Of a DNA stretch of 36,493 nt, positions 25,120 through 34,484 are shown in pieces. Numbering within the stretch: position 1 is the stretch's first letter; each line of letters begins with the position of its first letter. The notes beneath the pieces are model-generated. The model did no database searches, had not been told where the DNA came from, and was given only the letters and a program-made list of their open reading frames with translations. This DNA comes from CAZUGA01 sp964619885 (GTDB lineage: Bacteria > Pseudomonadota > Gammaproteobacteria > Methylococcales > UBA1147), in NCBI GenBank assembly GCA_964619885.1, contig CAZUGA010000045.1, forward strand, positions 1-36,493, read 5' to 3'. Position numbers and translations under genes: made by a program.

Positions 25120-26403
25120 ATGCGAGTCAATCTCAAAACTTTGGGCTGTCGCCTCAATGAAGCGGAAACCGAATCTTGGGGAGCGCGATTTCAGAGCGCA
25201 GGCCATAATATCGTTAGAGAAATAGACAAAACCGACCTATTTGTTATCAACACCTGCGCCGTAACCACGGAAGCGACCCGCAAATCGCGGCAATTGATTC
25301 GACGCCTACACCGCCAAAACCCAAACGCGAAAATGGTCGTCAGTGGCTGTTATGCCTCTTTGAGCCCGGAAGAGGCGGCGGGCATACTTGGAGTTGATTT
25401 GGTCGTTCGCAATACGGACAAAGAGCTTTTGGTCGATCTTACTCACAAATACCTTTGGCCAGAAGCAATGCCGACACCGGCAACTGAACCTGGCGAACAA
25501 GCATTGTTCAAAAGGGGTAGACAGAGAGCATTTATTAAGGTCCAAGACGGCTGTCGATACCGTTGTTCTTTTTGCATCGTTACCGTTGCACGAGGACCAG
25601 AGAAAAGTAGACCCATCCGAGATATAGTACTACAGATCAATGCCTTACATAGCAAGGGGATAAAGGAAGCTATACTGACGGGCGTGCACTTAGGCGGTTA
25701 CGGCAGCGATATTGGGGAAAATCTTAACCGACTAATTCGAACCGTATTAGAACAAACCAGCATTCCGCGCATTCGATTAGGTTCATTAGAACCCTGGGAA
25801 TTGGGCGAAGGATTTATTGAGTTATTCCAAGATTCACGACTGATGCCACATTTACATCTACCCTTGCAAAGTGGCTGCGATGCCGTATTGCGCAGAATGG
25901 CGCGGCGCTGCAAAATATCAGACTTTAAACGATTAGTAGATCAGGCCCGAGATGCAGTGCCTGATATTAACATTACAACAGATATCATCGTCGGCTTTCC
26001 AGGAGAAAGCGACCAAGAATGGTTAGAGAGCCTGGACAATATCCGTGACATTGGTTTTGGGCACATTCATATTTTCACTTATTCTCCGCGGGAAAATACC
26101 AAAGCGGCACAAATGCCCAATCAAATTCCCAATCAAATTAAACGGCAACGCAGTAAAATTTTACACGCACTTGCCCTCGACATGAAACAGGAGACCTACC
26201 GACGATTCCAAAATCGAGAGTTCCCTATCTTGTGGGAAGGCAATCCAGATGAGTGCTCCGCTGAAAAGATCTTCGGCTATACACCAAATTTTCTGCGTGT
26301 AGGCACGGACTCGGTCGCCGACCTGGAGAACAGCATAAAGCCAGCCAAAATTGCAAAAATAGCATCCAATGGGGATTATTTGGCGGGACAGCTAGTTGAC
26401 TAG
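25120..26403 (+). CDS. mtaB: tRNA t6A37 methylthiotransferase MtaB
   Basis: MtaB converts t6A37 to ms2t6A37 in tRNAs reading ANN codons. It is a radical-SAM methylthiotransferase with two iron-sulfur clusters. The N-terminal UPF0004 domain has C10 (TLGCRLNEAE), C46 (INTCAVT) and C77 (VSGCYAS). The radical SAM cysteines C145, C149 and C152 lie in DGCRYRCSFC. The TLGCRLN opening and the 427-residue length separate MtaB from MiaB and RimO. Its last 12 bases overlap the convergent cysZ. Confidence 0.93.
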   Translation: MRVNLKTLGCRLNEAETESWGARFQSAGHNIVREIDKTDLFVINTCAVTTEATRKSRQLIRRLHRQNPNAKMVVSGCYASLSPEEAAGILGVDLVVRNTDKELLVDLTHKYLWPEAMPTPATEPGEQALFKRGRQRAFIKVQDGCRYRCSFCIVTVARGPEKSRPIRDIVLQINALHSKGIKEAILTGVHLGGYGSDIGENLNRLIRTVLEQTSIPRIRLGSLEPWELGEGFIELFQDSRLMPHLHLPLQSGCDAVLRRMARRCKISDFKRLVDQARDAVPDINITTDIIVGFPGESDQEWLESLDNIRDIGFGHIHIFTYSPRENTKAAQMPNQIPNQIKRQRSKILHALALDMKQETYRRFQNREFPILWEGNPDECSAEKIFGYTPNFLRVGTDSVADLENSIKPAKIAKIASNGDYLAGQLVD

Positions 26404-27165
26404 ACCGGTATCATTGTCGGCTACATAGACGGTTGCACCTATTACCGCTGCCGCCGGAACCAAAAGGTTTAATAGCGGTATAGCCAAACCCAACATTACA
26501 ATCCCCCCAAAAGCAATTGCACTTAGCCGATGTTTTTTTATTACGCTACGTTGTTGTGGAAACAATAGGCCACGCGTTTCCAAGGAATAGGCCATATACT
26601 CCAAGGCCAAAAACCAAGCACTGAATATCAACCATAAGATGGATGCAATAAAGTTAATCCCCGGAATGACCAACAAAATCAATAAAGGCAAACTCCGGCT
26701 TAAAAAATACCAAATCCTATTCAATTCGGAGCCAACACTCGAAAATACCGCTTGCGATCGGAGCTGTTCAACTTGAACTGAGTGACGACCAAAGACAATC
26801 TCTTCAGTTTTCGCCGCTAGGCGGCCATAGAATGGTGCGGCAATCAGGTTTGCCAACAGCGAAAATGTAAATATAAAAAGCATTAGCAGTGTCAATCCAA
26901 ACAACGGCCATAACAACCAGCGCAGCCAATCCATCCACGTTGGAATCAACCATTCAATCAACTCACGGAAGTAGTAAGAGGCTATCCAAAACGCAAACGA
27001 AAATAAAACCAGATTGATTAGAACCGGCACCCACACATAGCGCCTTAGACCCGGTGTCCACAGCAGGATTAAACCTCTTAGCGCACAGCTTATACTCTTC
27101 AGGGGATTACCAAGAATAGGTAATTGATTCAAATTTCCTGTACTCCAAGGTTTTTGAGTTTTCAA
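26392..27165 (-). CDS. cysZ: Sulfate transporter CysZ
   Basis: CysZ imports sulfate for cysteine synthesis as a membrane protein of the EI24/CysZ family. Hydrophobic stretches lie at about 43-64, 84-109, 158-190 and 216-247. Family-typical are LLANLIAAPFYGRLA, LLILLVIPGINFIASILW and FSAWFLALEYMAY. The start is TTG at 27165 and gives a slightly longer N-terminus than E. coli CysZ; it is not certain. Only 19 bases separate it from glrR on the same strand, so it may be co-transcribed with the glr operon; no glnB is seen at this place, unlike E. coli. Confidence 0.88.
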   Translation of the reverse strand: MKTQKPWSTGNLNQLPILGNPLKSISCALRGLILLWTPGLRRYVWVPVLINLVLFSFAFWIASYYFRELIEWLIPTWMDWLRWLLWPLFGLTLLMLFIFTFSLLANLIAAPFYGRLAAKTEEIVFGRHSVQVEQLRSQAVFSSVGSELNRIWYFLSRSLPLLILLVIPGINFIASILWLIFSAWFLALEYMAYSLETRGLLFPQQRSVIKKHRLSAIAFGGIVMLGLAIPLLNLLVPAAAVIGATVYVADNDTGLVN

Positions 27166-27184
27166 TTGCCGGGCATCGGCAGGA

Positions 27185-28540
27185 CTAAGAAGTTTTAAAA
27201 TGTGACGAATCGAGATGATGCCGGTTGAGAAGTCTATAAAATTCGGTTCTATTACGCTTTGCCAATTTGGCGGCTTGACTAACGTTGCCGCTAGTCATTT
27301 TGAGCAAGCGGATCAGATAATCGCGTTCAAATTCATCCCGCGCTTCGCGTAACGAAGGTAAAGAAGCCCCTTCTTCCCGCAGCGCATTTTGTATTAACGT
27401 AATGGGTATTAGGGGTGTCGTCGATAACGCCACGGATTGCTCTACGACGTTATGCAATTGCCTAACGTTACCCGGCCATTCGTAATTGACCAGCAATTCC
27501 ATCGCTTCAGGAGAAAAACCTTTAACCCGCTGTCCATATTGTTCTTGCAGGCGTTTTAAAAAATGCATAGCCAACAAAGGAATATCCTCTGGCCGTTTGG
27601 CCAGCGGCGGCAGGGTTAGATTTACCACATTCAATCTATAAAAAAGATCCTCGCGAAAATCACTCCTCTCCATGGCCTGAAAAAGGTCGACGTGGGTGGC
27701 TGCCAATATCCTAACGTTGACCGCCACGTCCTGAGTCGCACCAACCGCGCGTATTTTTCTCTCCTGTAACGCGCGCAATAGTTTGACTTGAAACATCTTA
27801 GGCATATCACCAATTTCATCCAAAAATAAGGTGCCCCGGTCTGCGGCTAGGAAAAGCCCCTTATGATCGGCTGTAGCACCGGTAAATGACCCTTTCCGGT
27901 GACCAAACAATTCCGACTCCAACAATGATTCCGGTATTGCGTTGCAATTGACCGCAACAAACGGTTTATCACGCCGAATACCGGCATCATGGATAGCTCT
28001 GGCCAAAAGTTCCTTACCGGTACCGCTATCTCCTTGAATCAATACACTGGCGTCTGTCTGGGCAATACGTTTGGCTTGGCTAAGCAGATCTTCCATCAGT
28101 GGGCTTTGCGTCACGATCTGACCTCGCCAAACATCTGCCTCGTCAATAACCGGGCCTTGATCTCCGGAAAGCTTCAACGCTTCGTTGACCTGAACAATAA
28201 GATCTTTACTGTCGACCGGCTTTGTCAAAAAACCAAAGACACCTCGTTTGGTTGCATCAACCGCATCGTGTATCGTTCCATGGGCAGTCAGGATGATCAC
28301 CGGCATCGTTGGATGTTGTTTATGTACCGCGTCAAACAACGCCAATCCATCCATCCCATCCATCCGCAAATCTGTGATCACGACGTGCGGGCAAAACACC
28401 GGTAGCTTCGACAATGCACTGGAACCGCCATCCACAGCTTCAACCTCAAATCCAACCGCTGTCAACCTCAAAGATAATAACCGCAATAGATCAGCGTCAT
28501 CATCAACCAGGAGAATCCGCTTTTGCAGTGTAGCATTCAC
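27185..28540 (-). CDS. glrR: Sigma-54-dependent response regulator GlrR (QseF)
   Basis: A 451-residue NtrC-type activator. The receiver domain has LLVDDDADLL (10-19), the phospho-acceptor D57 in VVITDLRMDGMDG and K107. The AAA+ domain has Walker A GDSGTGKE (170-177), Walker B TLFLDE (237-242) and, at 217-222, GSFTGA in place of the usual sigma-54-contacting GAFTGA. A Fis-type helix-turn-helix closes the protein (NVSQAAKLAKRNRTEFYRLL). It is the third gene of a glrK-qseG-glrR operon: its GTG start shares its G with the qseG TAG. In enterobacteria GlrR drives the sRNA gene glmY and cell-envelope functions. Confidence 0.93.
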   Translation of the reverse strand: MNATLQKRILLVDDDADLLRLLSLRLTAVGFEVEAVDGGSSALSKLPVFCPHVVITDLRMDGMDGLALFDAVHKQHPTMPVIILTAHGTIHDAVDATKRGVFGFLTKPVDSKDLIVQVNEALKLSGDQGPVIDEADVWRGQIVTQSPLMEDLLSQAKRIAQTDASVLIQGDSGTGKELLARAIHDAGIRRDKPFVAVNCNAIPESLLESELFGHRKGSFTGATADHKGLFLAADRGTLFLDEIGDMPKMFQVKLLRALQERKIRAVGATQDVAVNVRILAATHVDLFQAMERSDFREDLFYRLNVVNLTLPPLAKRPEDIPLLAMHFLKRLQEQYGQRVKGFSPEAMELLVNYEWPGNVRQLHNVVEQSVALSTTPLIPITLIQNALREEGASLPSLREARDEFERDYLIRLLKMTSGNVSQAAKLAKRNRTEFYRLLNRHHLDSSHFKTS

Positions 28541-29121
28541 TATCGACTGCCCCCGTTGCGTTGGTGAAATGTTTTCTCTATCGACTTCAATGCGTCCAAT
28601 TTTGCGCGTAGTTCTTCCAATTCCGTATCTTTTTGTTTGAGTTTTGTTTTGAGCGACTGAGTCCGTTGTTCAAGTTCGTTCAGTTCTTCCTCATGCTTTG
28701 ATTTTTGCTCTGATTCGGTATTGATTTGTTTAAGTAATTCACTTTGGTAGCTCAAAAAGCCCGATAAGGCTCTGTTAGTCACGTTGGGGCTGGTAAGTTC
28801 AAAAATCTCCAAGGCTTTTTGCGGTCCACCGCATTCAGGCGTAAGCGACGTTACATAAGCCAAATGCAGCCGGACACCAATATTACTCGAATCCACCCCA
28901 TTGACGGTATTCAGTTTATCGCATTCAGCGATCCGTGCTAATTGCGAAATTTTGGACAAATGCAAGTTATACCCCCCCAATGTATCCAAATCAAAGTCAA
29001 AAATACTTGACGATTTCTGCGGCGTTTTAGCTTGAGATTGCATCGCAGCAGGCCATAATCGACTGCACGCAATCGCGCTTAGAACAATCGATAACATAAC
29101 TAGGATTCGAAATACATTCAT
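28540..29121 (-). CDS. qseG: QseG-like outer-membrane lipoprotein of the glr operon
   Basis: A 193-residue protein between the histidine kinase and the response regulator, where QseG (YfhG) lies in E. coli. The N-terminus is a lipoprotein signal, with a hydrophobic stretch ending in SAIAC (C19 is the likely lipidated residue, although Ala at -3 is not the commonest). The C-terminal third, from about residue 130, is a strong coiled coil rich in Glu, Leu and Lys. In enterobacteria QseG localises to the outer membrane and activates the kinase. Start and stop overlap the flanking genes (ATGA with glrK, TAGTG with glrR), so the three are translationally coupled. Confidence 0.8.
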   Translation of the reverse strand: MNVFRILVMLSIVLSAIACSRLWPAAMQSQAKTPQKSSSIFDFDLDTLGGYNLHLSKISQLARIAECDKLNTVNGVDSSNIGVRLHLAYVTSLTPECGGPQKALEIFELTSPNVTNRALSGFLSYQSELLKQINTESEQKSKHEEELNELEQRTQSLKTKLKQKDTELEELRAKLDALKSIEKTFHQRNGGSR

Positions 29122-30578
29122 CTGTTGGTTTGGCGCATCTCTAATGGAAATAATACCCTGAAAAACGCACCAGATTTTCCTGATTTGGGCTCTAAAACTT
29201 CAATTTTACCGTTGTGGGCTGCCACACACTCATTCACTATCGCAAGTCCGACGCCACTGCCTTTTACACCAGCATCCCGGGTCGCACGACCCTGATAAAA
29301 TAAATCAAATATTTTCTTTCGCTCTTCTTGGTCAATACCGGGACCGTCGTCTTCGATATCAAGACAAATTTGGTCTCCCGATTCGTATAAGGAAATTCGT
29401 ATCTGCCCACCACGAGAGGAATATTTAACTGCATTGGACAATAGATTATCAAGCATAATCCGACATTTATCCGCCATGCCGTAAATTTGAACGGGCTCTA
29501 CCCGTAAAATAAGTTTGATGTCGTTAGCCCTTAAGTTTATTTGATATTCCTTAACGATCGTATTGACAACATTGTCCAAATCCACACGCTGACGGGTAAA
29601 ATCTTCCGTCTCGGATTGCAGCTGACTAAATTTGAGCAAACCCTCAATCAATCGTTCCAGCTTCGTACTACTGGTGTTTAAGATATGTACAATGTCTTTT
29701 TGTTCCGCATTAAGTTCGCCGACAACCTCATCTGCCAGCAAACCAACACCCTCGTTGATCGTAGCCAGCGGCGTTTTTAATTCGTGTGACACGTTGCGCA
29801 AAAATCTTTGCTTATTTTCCTCCAATTGCTTGAGACGCTGGCGTAACCAATTAAGCCGGCCGCCCAAATACTCAAAATCCTGAGTTCCATAGACGTGTAT
29901 GGTCGAATCAAAATCTCCCCCACCCAGCCCTCTGATAGCACGATCCAATTGCCTGATTGGCCGGATAATCAAATATACAAAAATGAAAATAAGGAATATG
30001 GAAATAGGAAGTAAAACGCTGGATTGTGCCAGAATGCGCTTTTTGACACCCTCGTACGAATTGTCGAGCTGCCCCACTTCTTTGCGTACCAACAACGCAC
30101 CCTTATCGCCTAGTTCATGAACCAAATTATTCAAAAACTTAAAACGTTCAGAGACCCGATCCAAACGCGCCATATCTTTCCCAGGCGCGGTCATATCCCT
30201 AAACAGTTCAATTTCCTCCGCTGCCAACTGCTTCATCAATCTCCACAATTGATCCTGCCCGACCAAATTCATCAAATCATGGATTAAAACAACAAACTCG
30301 TCGTGACTCTCCTCGTATGCTTCAAAAAAGATTGGATCTTCAAGAACCAAATATTGCCGTGCGCTACGCTCCATAGTTGTCAGCTTTTCTAGCAAAATCT
30401 GGCTTTCGCGAGTTACCCGAACCGCTCGATATACCGTAATCCGACTAACCTTTGTCAATCTATCTACCGAATATATTGCGGAAAACAACGCAATTAACAA
30501 CGGTATGATGACCAACAGGAAACCGAAAGCCACCAAAATACGAAGAGATGGCGGCTGCACATTTCGAAGTTTAGCCAT
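29118..30578 (-). CDS. glrK: Sensor histidine kinase GlrK (QseE)
   Basis: A 486-residue membrane kinase. A first membrane segment at about 14-36 and a second at about 187-206 enclose a helical periplasmic sensor region of about 150 residues. A HAMP domain (RPIRQLDRAIRGLGGGDF) follows, then the H-box NVSHELKTPLATI with phospho-acceptor H265, and the ATPase domain with N-box DNLLSNAVKYSS and G1/G2 boxes DIEDDGPGI and GVKGSGVGLAIV. The sequence and the position before qseG and glrR match GlrK/QseE. It starts the operon; a 505-base stretch without a firm gene lies upstream. Confidence 0.93.
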   Translation of the reverse strand: MAKLRNVQPPSLRILVAFGFLLVIIPLLIALFSAIYSVDRLTKVSRITVYRAVRVTRESQILLEKLTTMERSARQYLVLEDPIFFEAYEESHDEFVVLIHDLMNLVGQDQLWRLMKQLAAEEIELFRDMTAPGKDMARLDRVSERFKFLNNLVHELGDKGALLVRKEVGQLDNSYEGVKKRILAQSSVLLPISIFLIFIFVYLIIRPIRQLDRAIRGLGGGDFDSTIHVYGTQDFEYLGGRLNWLRQRLKQLEENKQRFLRNVSHELKTPLATINEGVGLLADEVVGELNAEQKDIVHILNTSSTKLERLIEGLLKFSQLQSETEDFTRQRVDLDNVVNTIVKEYQINLRANDIKLILRVEPVQIYGMADKCRIMLDNLLSNAVKYSSRGGQIRISLYESGDQICLDIEDDGPGIDQEERKKIFDLFYQGRATRDAGVKGSGVGLAIVNECVAAHNGKIEVLEPKSGKSGAFFRVLFPLEMRQTNR

Positions 30579-31083
30579 TGATCAATCTATTCGAATTCAA
30601 TATTCAGACTAGAAATCGGCCTTGTCACCGCAGCGATATTGGTTTTGAGCAAAATGGTATCGCTACTTCCCACTCAGTCAGCGCCTGTGTGATAAAGTTC
30701 TTGTAAAGCATTATCCTAGAAAATAAAAACTGACCCAAATTATCGTATTGTCTCAACCCCCTAATTGCCAACAACAACCGAACCATTTTCTCGTTAGGGT
30801 AATGAATTTCCCAGTGAGTAAACATCCAACCCGCATGATATTCACGCAAGGTCAATTTGCTTTCACCCTCCGAGAATCATCGACACGATCCAATCCCCCA
30901 GTACGGTATCGGTAACTTGTTAGCAAGTGCCATCGACAAGCGGTTCGAATCTGAAAAATCCATAAGCATGCGCCAATTTCAAAAATCTGCTGACCTTGAA
31001 TAGCCCAGGTAGTATACACGTTAACCATAGTGTTAACTCAGGCTTCGGTGCTCAATAATCACCGCATTGTTGATTCATTGCAA
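30579..31083. other. 505-base intergenic region between epmA and glrK
   Basis: No gene is well supported. On the minus strand a frame of 76 codons (30625-30855, TTG start; an internal ATG is at codon 11) ends 46 bases before the glrK start, but it matches nothing I know. In E. coli the sRNA gene glmY occupies this place. I looked for a sigma-54 promoter (TGGCAC-N5-TTGCA type) and for a hairpin followed by a U tract on the minus strand and found neither convincingly; only a T-rich run after GTCAG near 30730 is suggestive. Confidence 0.4.
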
Positions 31084-32076
31084 CTACGCTCGGCAAACCG
31101 GGAATGCCAACACATCTTCAATCGACGCAGCACCAACAACCAACATTAGTAACCGATCTAAGCCAATTGCCACACCAGCACACTCTGGTAAGCCCGATCT
31201 TAATGCCGAAAGGTAACGTAAATCCTTATTCGGCACTGCTTTATCCAATTCAACACGCCGAAATAAATCATCATCAAACCGGCGAATTTGTTCGCCAACA
31301 TCGGACAATTCATGGAAACCATTGGCTAATTCAACCCCGCGATAAAACACCTCAAATCGATCAACTATTTTTGGATTCAGTGGATTTATCCTGGCCAAAG
31401 CCGCTTGATTTCGAGGAAATCCATAGACGAAAACACACCTATCGAATGCCAAATTTGGTTGGACCAAATGACTGAACAAAAACTCCTGCCACAATGTGAT
31501 ATTGTCACCGCAAATTGAAGGCGCTTCGATTAGTTTGTTACGCAATGCGCATTCTATATACTCTGAAATTTTGGCCAGCAATGGATCTATACCACAATAC
31601 TTCAAGAAAATATTTGAATAACTGTAACGGACCTCCACCTTGCTCGGTAGCTTTGATGCAAGAACGGTATTAAGAAAATCCGAGACATCATCCATCAGAT
31701 CATCCAGCGTGAAATTGACCCGGTACCATTCTAAAATTGTAAATTCTGGGTTATGGAGCCGACCCACTTCGCCGTTCCTAAAGGCTTTGCAAATCTGAAA
31801 AATAGAACCACTTCCAGCAGCTAATAATCGCTTCATCGAAAATTCTGGCGAGGTTTGGAGATAGAGGTTTGACCCGCTTATCTCACCAGGTAATTTCAAT
31901 AAACAATCGAAAAATTCCAGATTGGGGTCCGTGCCAATCGCGTTACATAGAACAGGAGTTTCAACTTCCAAAACACATCGTTTTTCAAAAAATTCACGGA
32001 TACCTGCTAGCATAACCGCTCTTTTTTTCAAAACATTGAGTTTGCAGCTGGGCTGCCAATCAAGTGAACTTTCCAA
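31084..32076 (-). CDS. epmA: EF-P--(R)-beta-lysine ligase EpmA
   Basis: EpmA (PoxA, GenX, YjeA) is a truncated class II lysyl-tRNA synthetase that attaches (R)-beta-lysine to Lys34 of EF-P. The 330 residues consist of the catalytic core only, without the anticodon-binding domain. Motifs are EVETPVLCNAIGTDPNLEFF, motif 2 FRNGEVGRLHNPEFTILEWY, FYRGVELANGFHEL and motif 3 GVAIGLDRLL (301-310). It lies 375 bases downstream of efp on the same strand, and epmB is just beyond, so the modification set is grouped. Confidence 0.95.
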   Translation of the reverse strand: MESSLDWQPSCKLNVLKKRAVMLAGIREFFEKRCVLEVETPVLCNAIGTDPNLEFFDCLLKLPGEISGSNLYLQTSPEFSMKRLLAAGSGSIFQICKAFRNGEVGRLHNPEFTILEWYRVNFTLDDLMDDVSDFLNTVLASKLPSKVEVRYSYSNIFLKYCGIDPLLAKISEYIECALRNKLIEAPSICGDNITLWQEFLFSHLVQPNLAFDRCVFVYGFPRNQAALARINPLNPKIVDRFEVFYRGVELANGFHELSDVGEQIRRFDDDLFRRVELDKAVPNKDLRYLSALRSGLPECAGVAIGLDRLLMLVVGAASIEDVLAFPVCRA

Positions 32077-32451
32077 ACTAAAACTCTATCAATGACGGGT
32101 TGGAATAAATATCACCCCAGTAATCGCTTAATTCGCTTATCGATTGATACGTCCCTCGAAGAATAATTCCTCTACCAATAGGCACAGTAATATCAACAGC
32201 TGCTTCCCTATTTTTATTTGACAGTATTAGCAAGCTCTATTTTTGTCAGTTTTAGGGAGATTGCGTGGAAGAACGAAGTTGAATTATTTCGAACAAATAG
32301 ATCAATACTCGTCTAACAGCCGGACCAATTTGATTTACACTGCTGAATTTCCAGAAAAATGTTAAATATTTAAATTAGCGAAAGTTATACGCAATGAGCG
32401 AGTGGAACCTCTACTACAAATGCGCGCCCCTTGATAAATTTGAGATACGAC
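32077..32451. other. 375-base intergenic region between efp and epmA
   Basis: AT-rich sequence without a coding frame worth naming. A perfect 12-base palindrome TTAAATATTTAA lies near 32362-32373, and a TTGACA occurs at 32219-32224 on the plus strand without a matching -10. I see no intrinsic terminator for efp and no clear promoter for epmA. Confidence 0.4.
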
Positions 32452-33021
32452 TCATTCTTTAATCCTGCCGACATACTCACCGGTACGGCTATCGACTTTT
32501 ATCATTTCGCCAGTTTGTACAAACAACGGGACACGCACTACGGCACCAGTTTCAAGGGTAGCCGGTTTACCACCGCCCCCTGACGTATCCCCTCTTACTC
32601 CAGGATCCGTTTCGGTGATCGCCAATTCTACAAAATTCGGTGGGGTAATGGACAATGGCGTACCATTCCACAGCGTCACAGTACAAACATCTTGATCCTT
32701 GATCCATTTACCGGCCTCACCAACCGCGGTTTCATCGGCTGAATATTGCTCAAAAGTATCCTGAACCATGAAATGCCAGAATTCACCATCGTTATAAAGA
32801 TATTGCATTTCAGATTCGACAACATCGGCCCCGTCTATAGATTCCCCTGACTTGAACGTACGTTCAATGACACGACCGGTTTTTAGATTGCGAAATTTGA
32901 CGCGACTAAATGCTTGGCCTTTTCCTGGCTTAACAAATTCATTCTCAATAATTGAGCACGGGTCATCATCCAACATTACTTTTAACCCGCCCTTGAATTC
33001 GTTAGTACTATACCTGGCCAT
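32452..33021 (-). CDS. efp: Translation elongation factor P
   Basis: EF-P relieves ribosome stalling at polyproline stretches. The 189-residue three-domain protein carries the modified lysine at the usual position: K34 in VKPGKGQAFSR. Other marks are MARYSTNEFKGGLK at the start, the domain II block SITPPNFVELAITETDPGVRGDTS (in part: LAITETDPGVRGDTS) and the C-terminal VRVPLFVQTGEMIKVDSRTGEYVGR. Lysine (not arginine or deoxyhypusine) at 34 together with adjacent epmA and epmB indicates beta-lysylation. It is divergent from epmB with 48 bases between the starts. Confidence 0.97.
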   Translation of the reverse strand: MARYSTNEFKGGLKVMLDDDPCSIIENEFVKPGKGQAFSRVKFRNLKTGRVIERTFKSGESIDGADVVESEMQYLYNDGEFWHFMVQDTFEQYSADETAVGEAGKWIKDQDVCTVTLWNGTPLSITPPNFVELAITETDPGVRGDTSGGGGKPATLETGAVVRVPLFVQTGEMIKVDSRTGEYVGRIKE

Positions 33022-33069
33022 CGATACCTCGTTTATGCTTTCTACTGTTAGAATTGAGAGATCATTATA

Positions 33070-34119
33070 ATGAAGACACCCCTTGATATAAACCGAAACT
33101 CGGATTCAATGATCAACCCGGCCGGCCTACATGGCAGCAATTCAATCCCAACGTGGCAACAGGAACTGGCGCGGGGATTTTCCAGTTTAATCGATTTATT
33201 CTCGTTTTTAGAGTTAGATATTTCTGAATTTCCAATCAACGCTGAAGCAGCCCGAGAATTTCCATTTAAAGTCACTCGTAGCTTTGCTTCTCGCATAAAA
33301 AAAGGTGATATTAACGATCCTCTGCTAAAACAGGTGTTGCCTATTCTGGCTGAATCCGTAAACCCCGTCGATTTCGTTAACAATCCCGTGGGAGATTTAG
33401 AGGCCATCGCAGTTCCAGGCGTACTTCATAAATACGCCGGCCGAGCACTGTTAATCGTGACAGGCGGATGCGCAATCAATTGCCGTTATTGCTTCCGTAG
33501 AAATTTCCCGTATACAGATACACAATTGAGCAAACAGAAACGAGCCGCAGCACTGGAGTATATTAGAAATCGTATCGATATCAAGGAAGTCATACTGAGC
33601 GGAGGCGACCCGTTAATTCAGTCAAACCAGCAGCTTGGAGACTTAATCAAAGAAATTGAAGGCGTATCGCACGTCCACAGATTACGGATCCATAGCCGCT
33701 TGCCAAACGTGCTGCCGTCCCGCATTGATTCTGGATTCCTAAAAATATTGTCGCATAGTCGATTGAAGTCTGTTGTTGTCGTACATATCAACCACCCCAA
33801 CGAACTTGATCAACAAGTTAAGGGTGCCGTTTCTCGACTTAGGCGCGCCAATATATCCGTTTTCAATCAAGCCGTATTATTGAGAGGCGTTAACGACAAT
33901 GTTAAAACGTTGACCGCCTTGTGCGAAACATTATTCGACGCGGGGATCCTCCCGTATTACCTGCATCTGTTGGATAAAGCAAAAGGCTCTCACCATTTCA
34001 ACGTTTCAGTGGCAGAGTGTAAAAAACTTCAAGACACTCTCCGCAGCACGCTACCCGGATATCTAATCCCAAAGTTCGTCACTGAACAAGCGGGTAAAGC
34101 GAATAAAATCCCGTTGTAA
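33070..34119 (+). CDS. epmB: EF-P beta-lysylation protein EpmB (lysine 2,3-aminomutase-like)
   Basis: EpmB (YjeK) turns L-alpha-lysine into (R)-beta-lysine, the substrate of EpmA. It is a radical-SAM, PLP-dependent aminomutase of 349 residues: CAINCRYC gives C134, C138 and C141, followed by LSGGDPL and RIHSRLPNVLPSRI. The PLP lysine is probably K346 in KIPL at the extreme C-terminus, by comparison with the GxxxKxPL end of E. coli EpmB. It lacks the long C-terminal extension of classical lysine aminomutases. It is divergent from efp. Confidence 0.95.
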   Translation: MKTPLDINRNSDSMINPAGLHGSNSIPTWQQELARGFSSLIDLFSFLELDISEFPINAEAAREFPFKVTRSFASRIKKGDINDPLLKQVLPILAESVNPVDFVNNPVGDLEAIAVPGVLHKYAGRALLIVTGGCAINCRYCFRRNFPYTDTQLSKQKRAAALEYIRNRIDIKEVILSGGDPLIQSNQQLGDLIKEIEGVSHVHRLRIHSRLPNVLPSRIDSGFLKILSHSRLKSVVVVHINHPNELDQQVKGAVSRLRRANISVFNQAVLLRGVNDNVKTLTALCETLFDAGILPYYLHLLDKAKGSHHFNVSVAECKKLQDTLRSTLPGYLIPKFVTEQAGKANKIPL

Positions 34120-34484
34120 TCAAGCAAGCGATTAAATCGCCAAAAGCCTATATTCCTCAAGCAAAGAAATCTGTTATTTCTAGAATCTTACAAATTTGCT
34201 GGGCCAGTATTTTTCTTAAACCTTGGTAATCGATACGTTTCCGCAATTCAGCCTATCAAATTTTCAACAGATCGCTATCGAAATATTTATTGCGATCTAG
34301 TTTCAGTGATCTTTTTCAACCGGTTACGTGATAAAGACTTCTTCCGAAGAGAAGTAAAACTCGTTGTCTCAACTACACTTATTAAAATGTGATCGCATCC
34401 ACGGACCGCGAAATCCAAACACTTTACAATCAATGGGTGACAAACAAACTCGTTGCACCCAATGCAGAACAATAGGTATATCAA
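34120..34484. other. 365-base intergenic region after epmB
   Basis: No supported gene. GCGAT-TAA-ATCGC (34128-34140), just after the epmB stop, is a short stem without a U tract. TGGGTG (34434-34439) and CACCCA (34456-34461) form a six-pair inverted repeat 23 bases before the next start codon and could hinder or regulate its translation. Confidence 0.35.

Noticed and set aside
30921..30933. Possible sigma-54 element (AGCAAGTGCCA, reverse of TGGCAC...TTGCT)
   Set aside because: The two halves touch, without the five-base spacer that sigma-54 requires.
30942..30952. tRNA T-loop-like GGTTCGAATC
   Set aside because: The flanking bases cannot form the five-pair T stem, and no acceptor or anticodon arm is found at the right distances.
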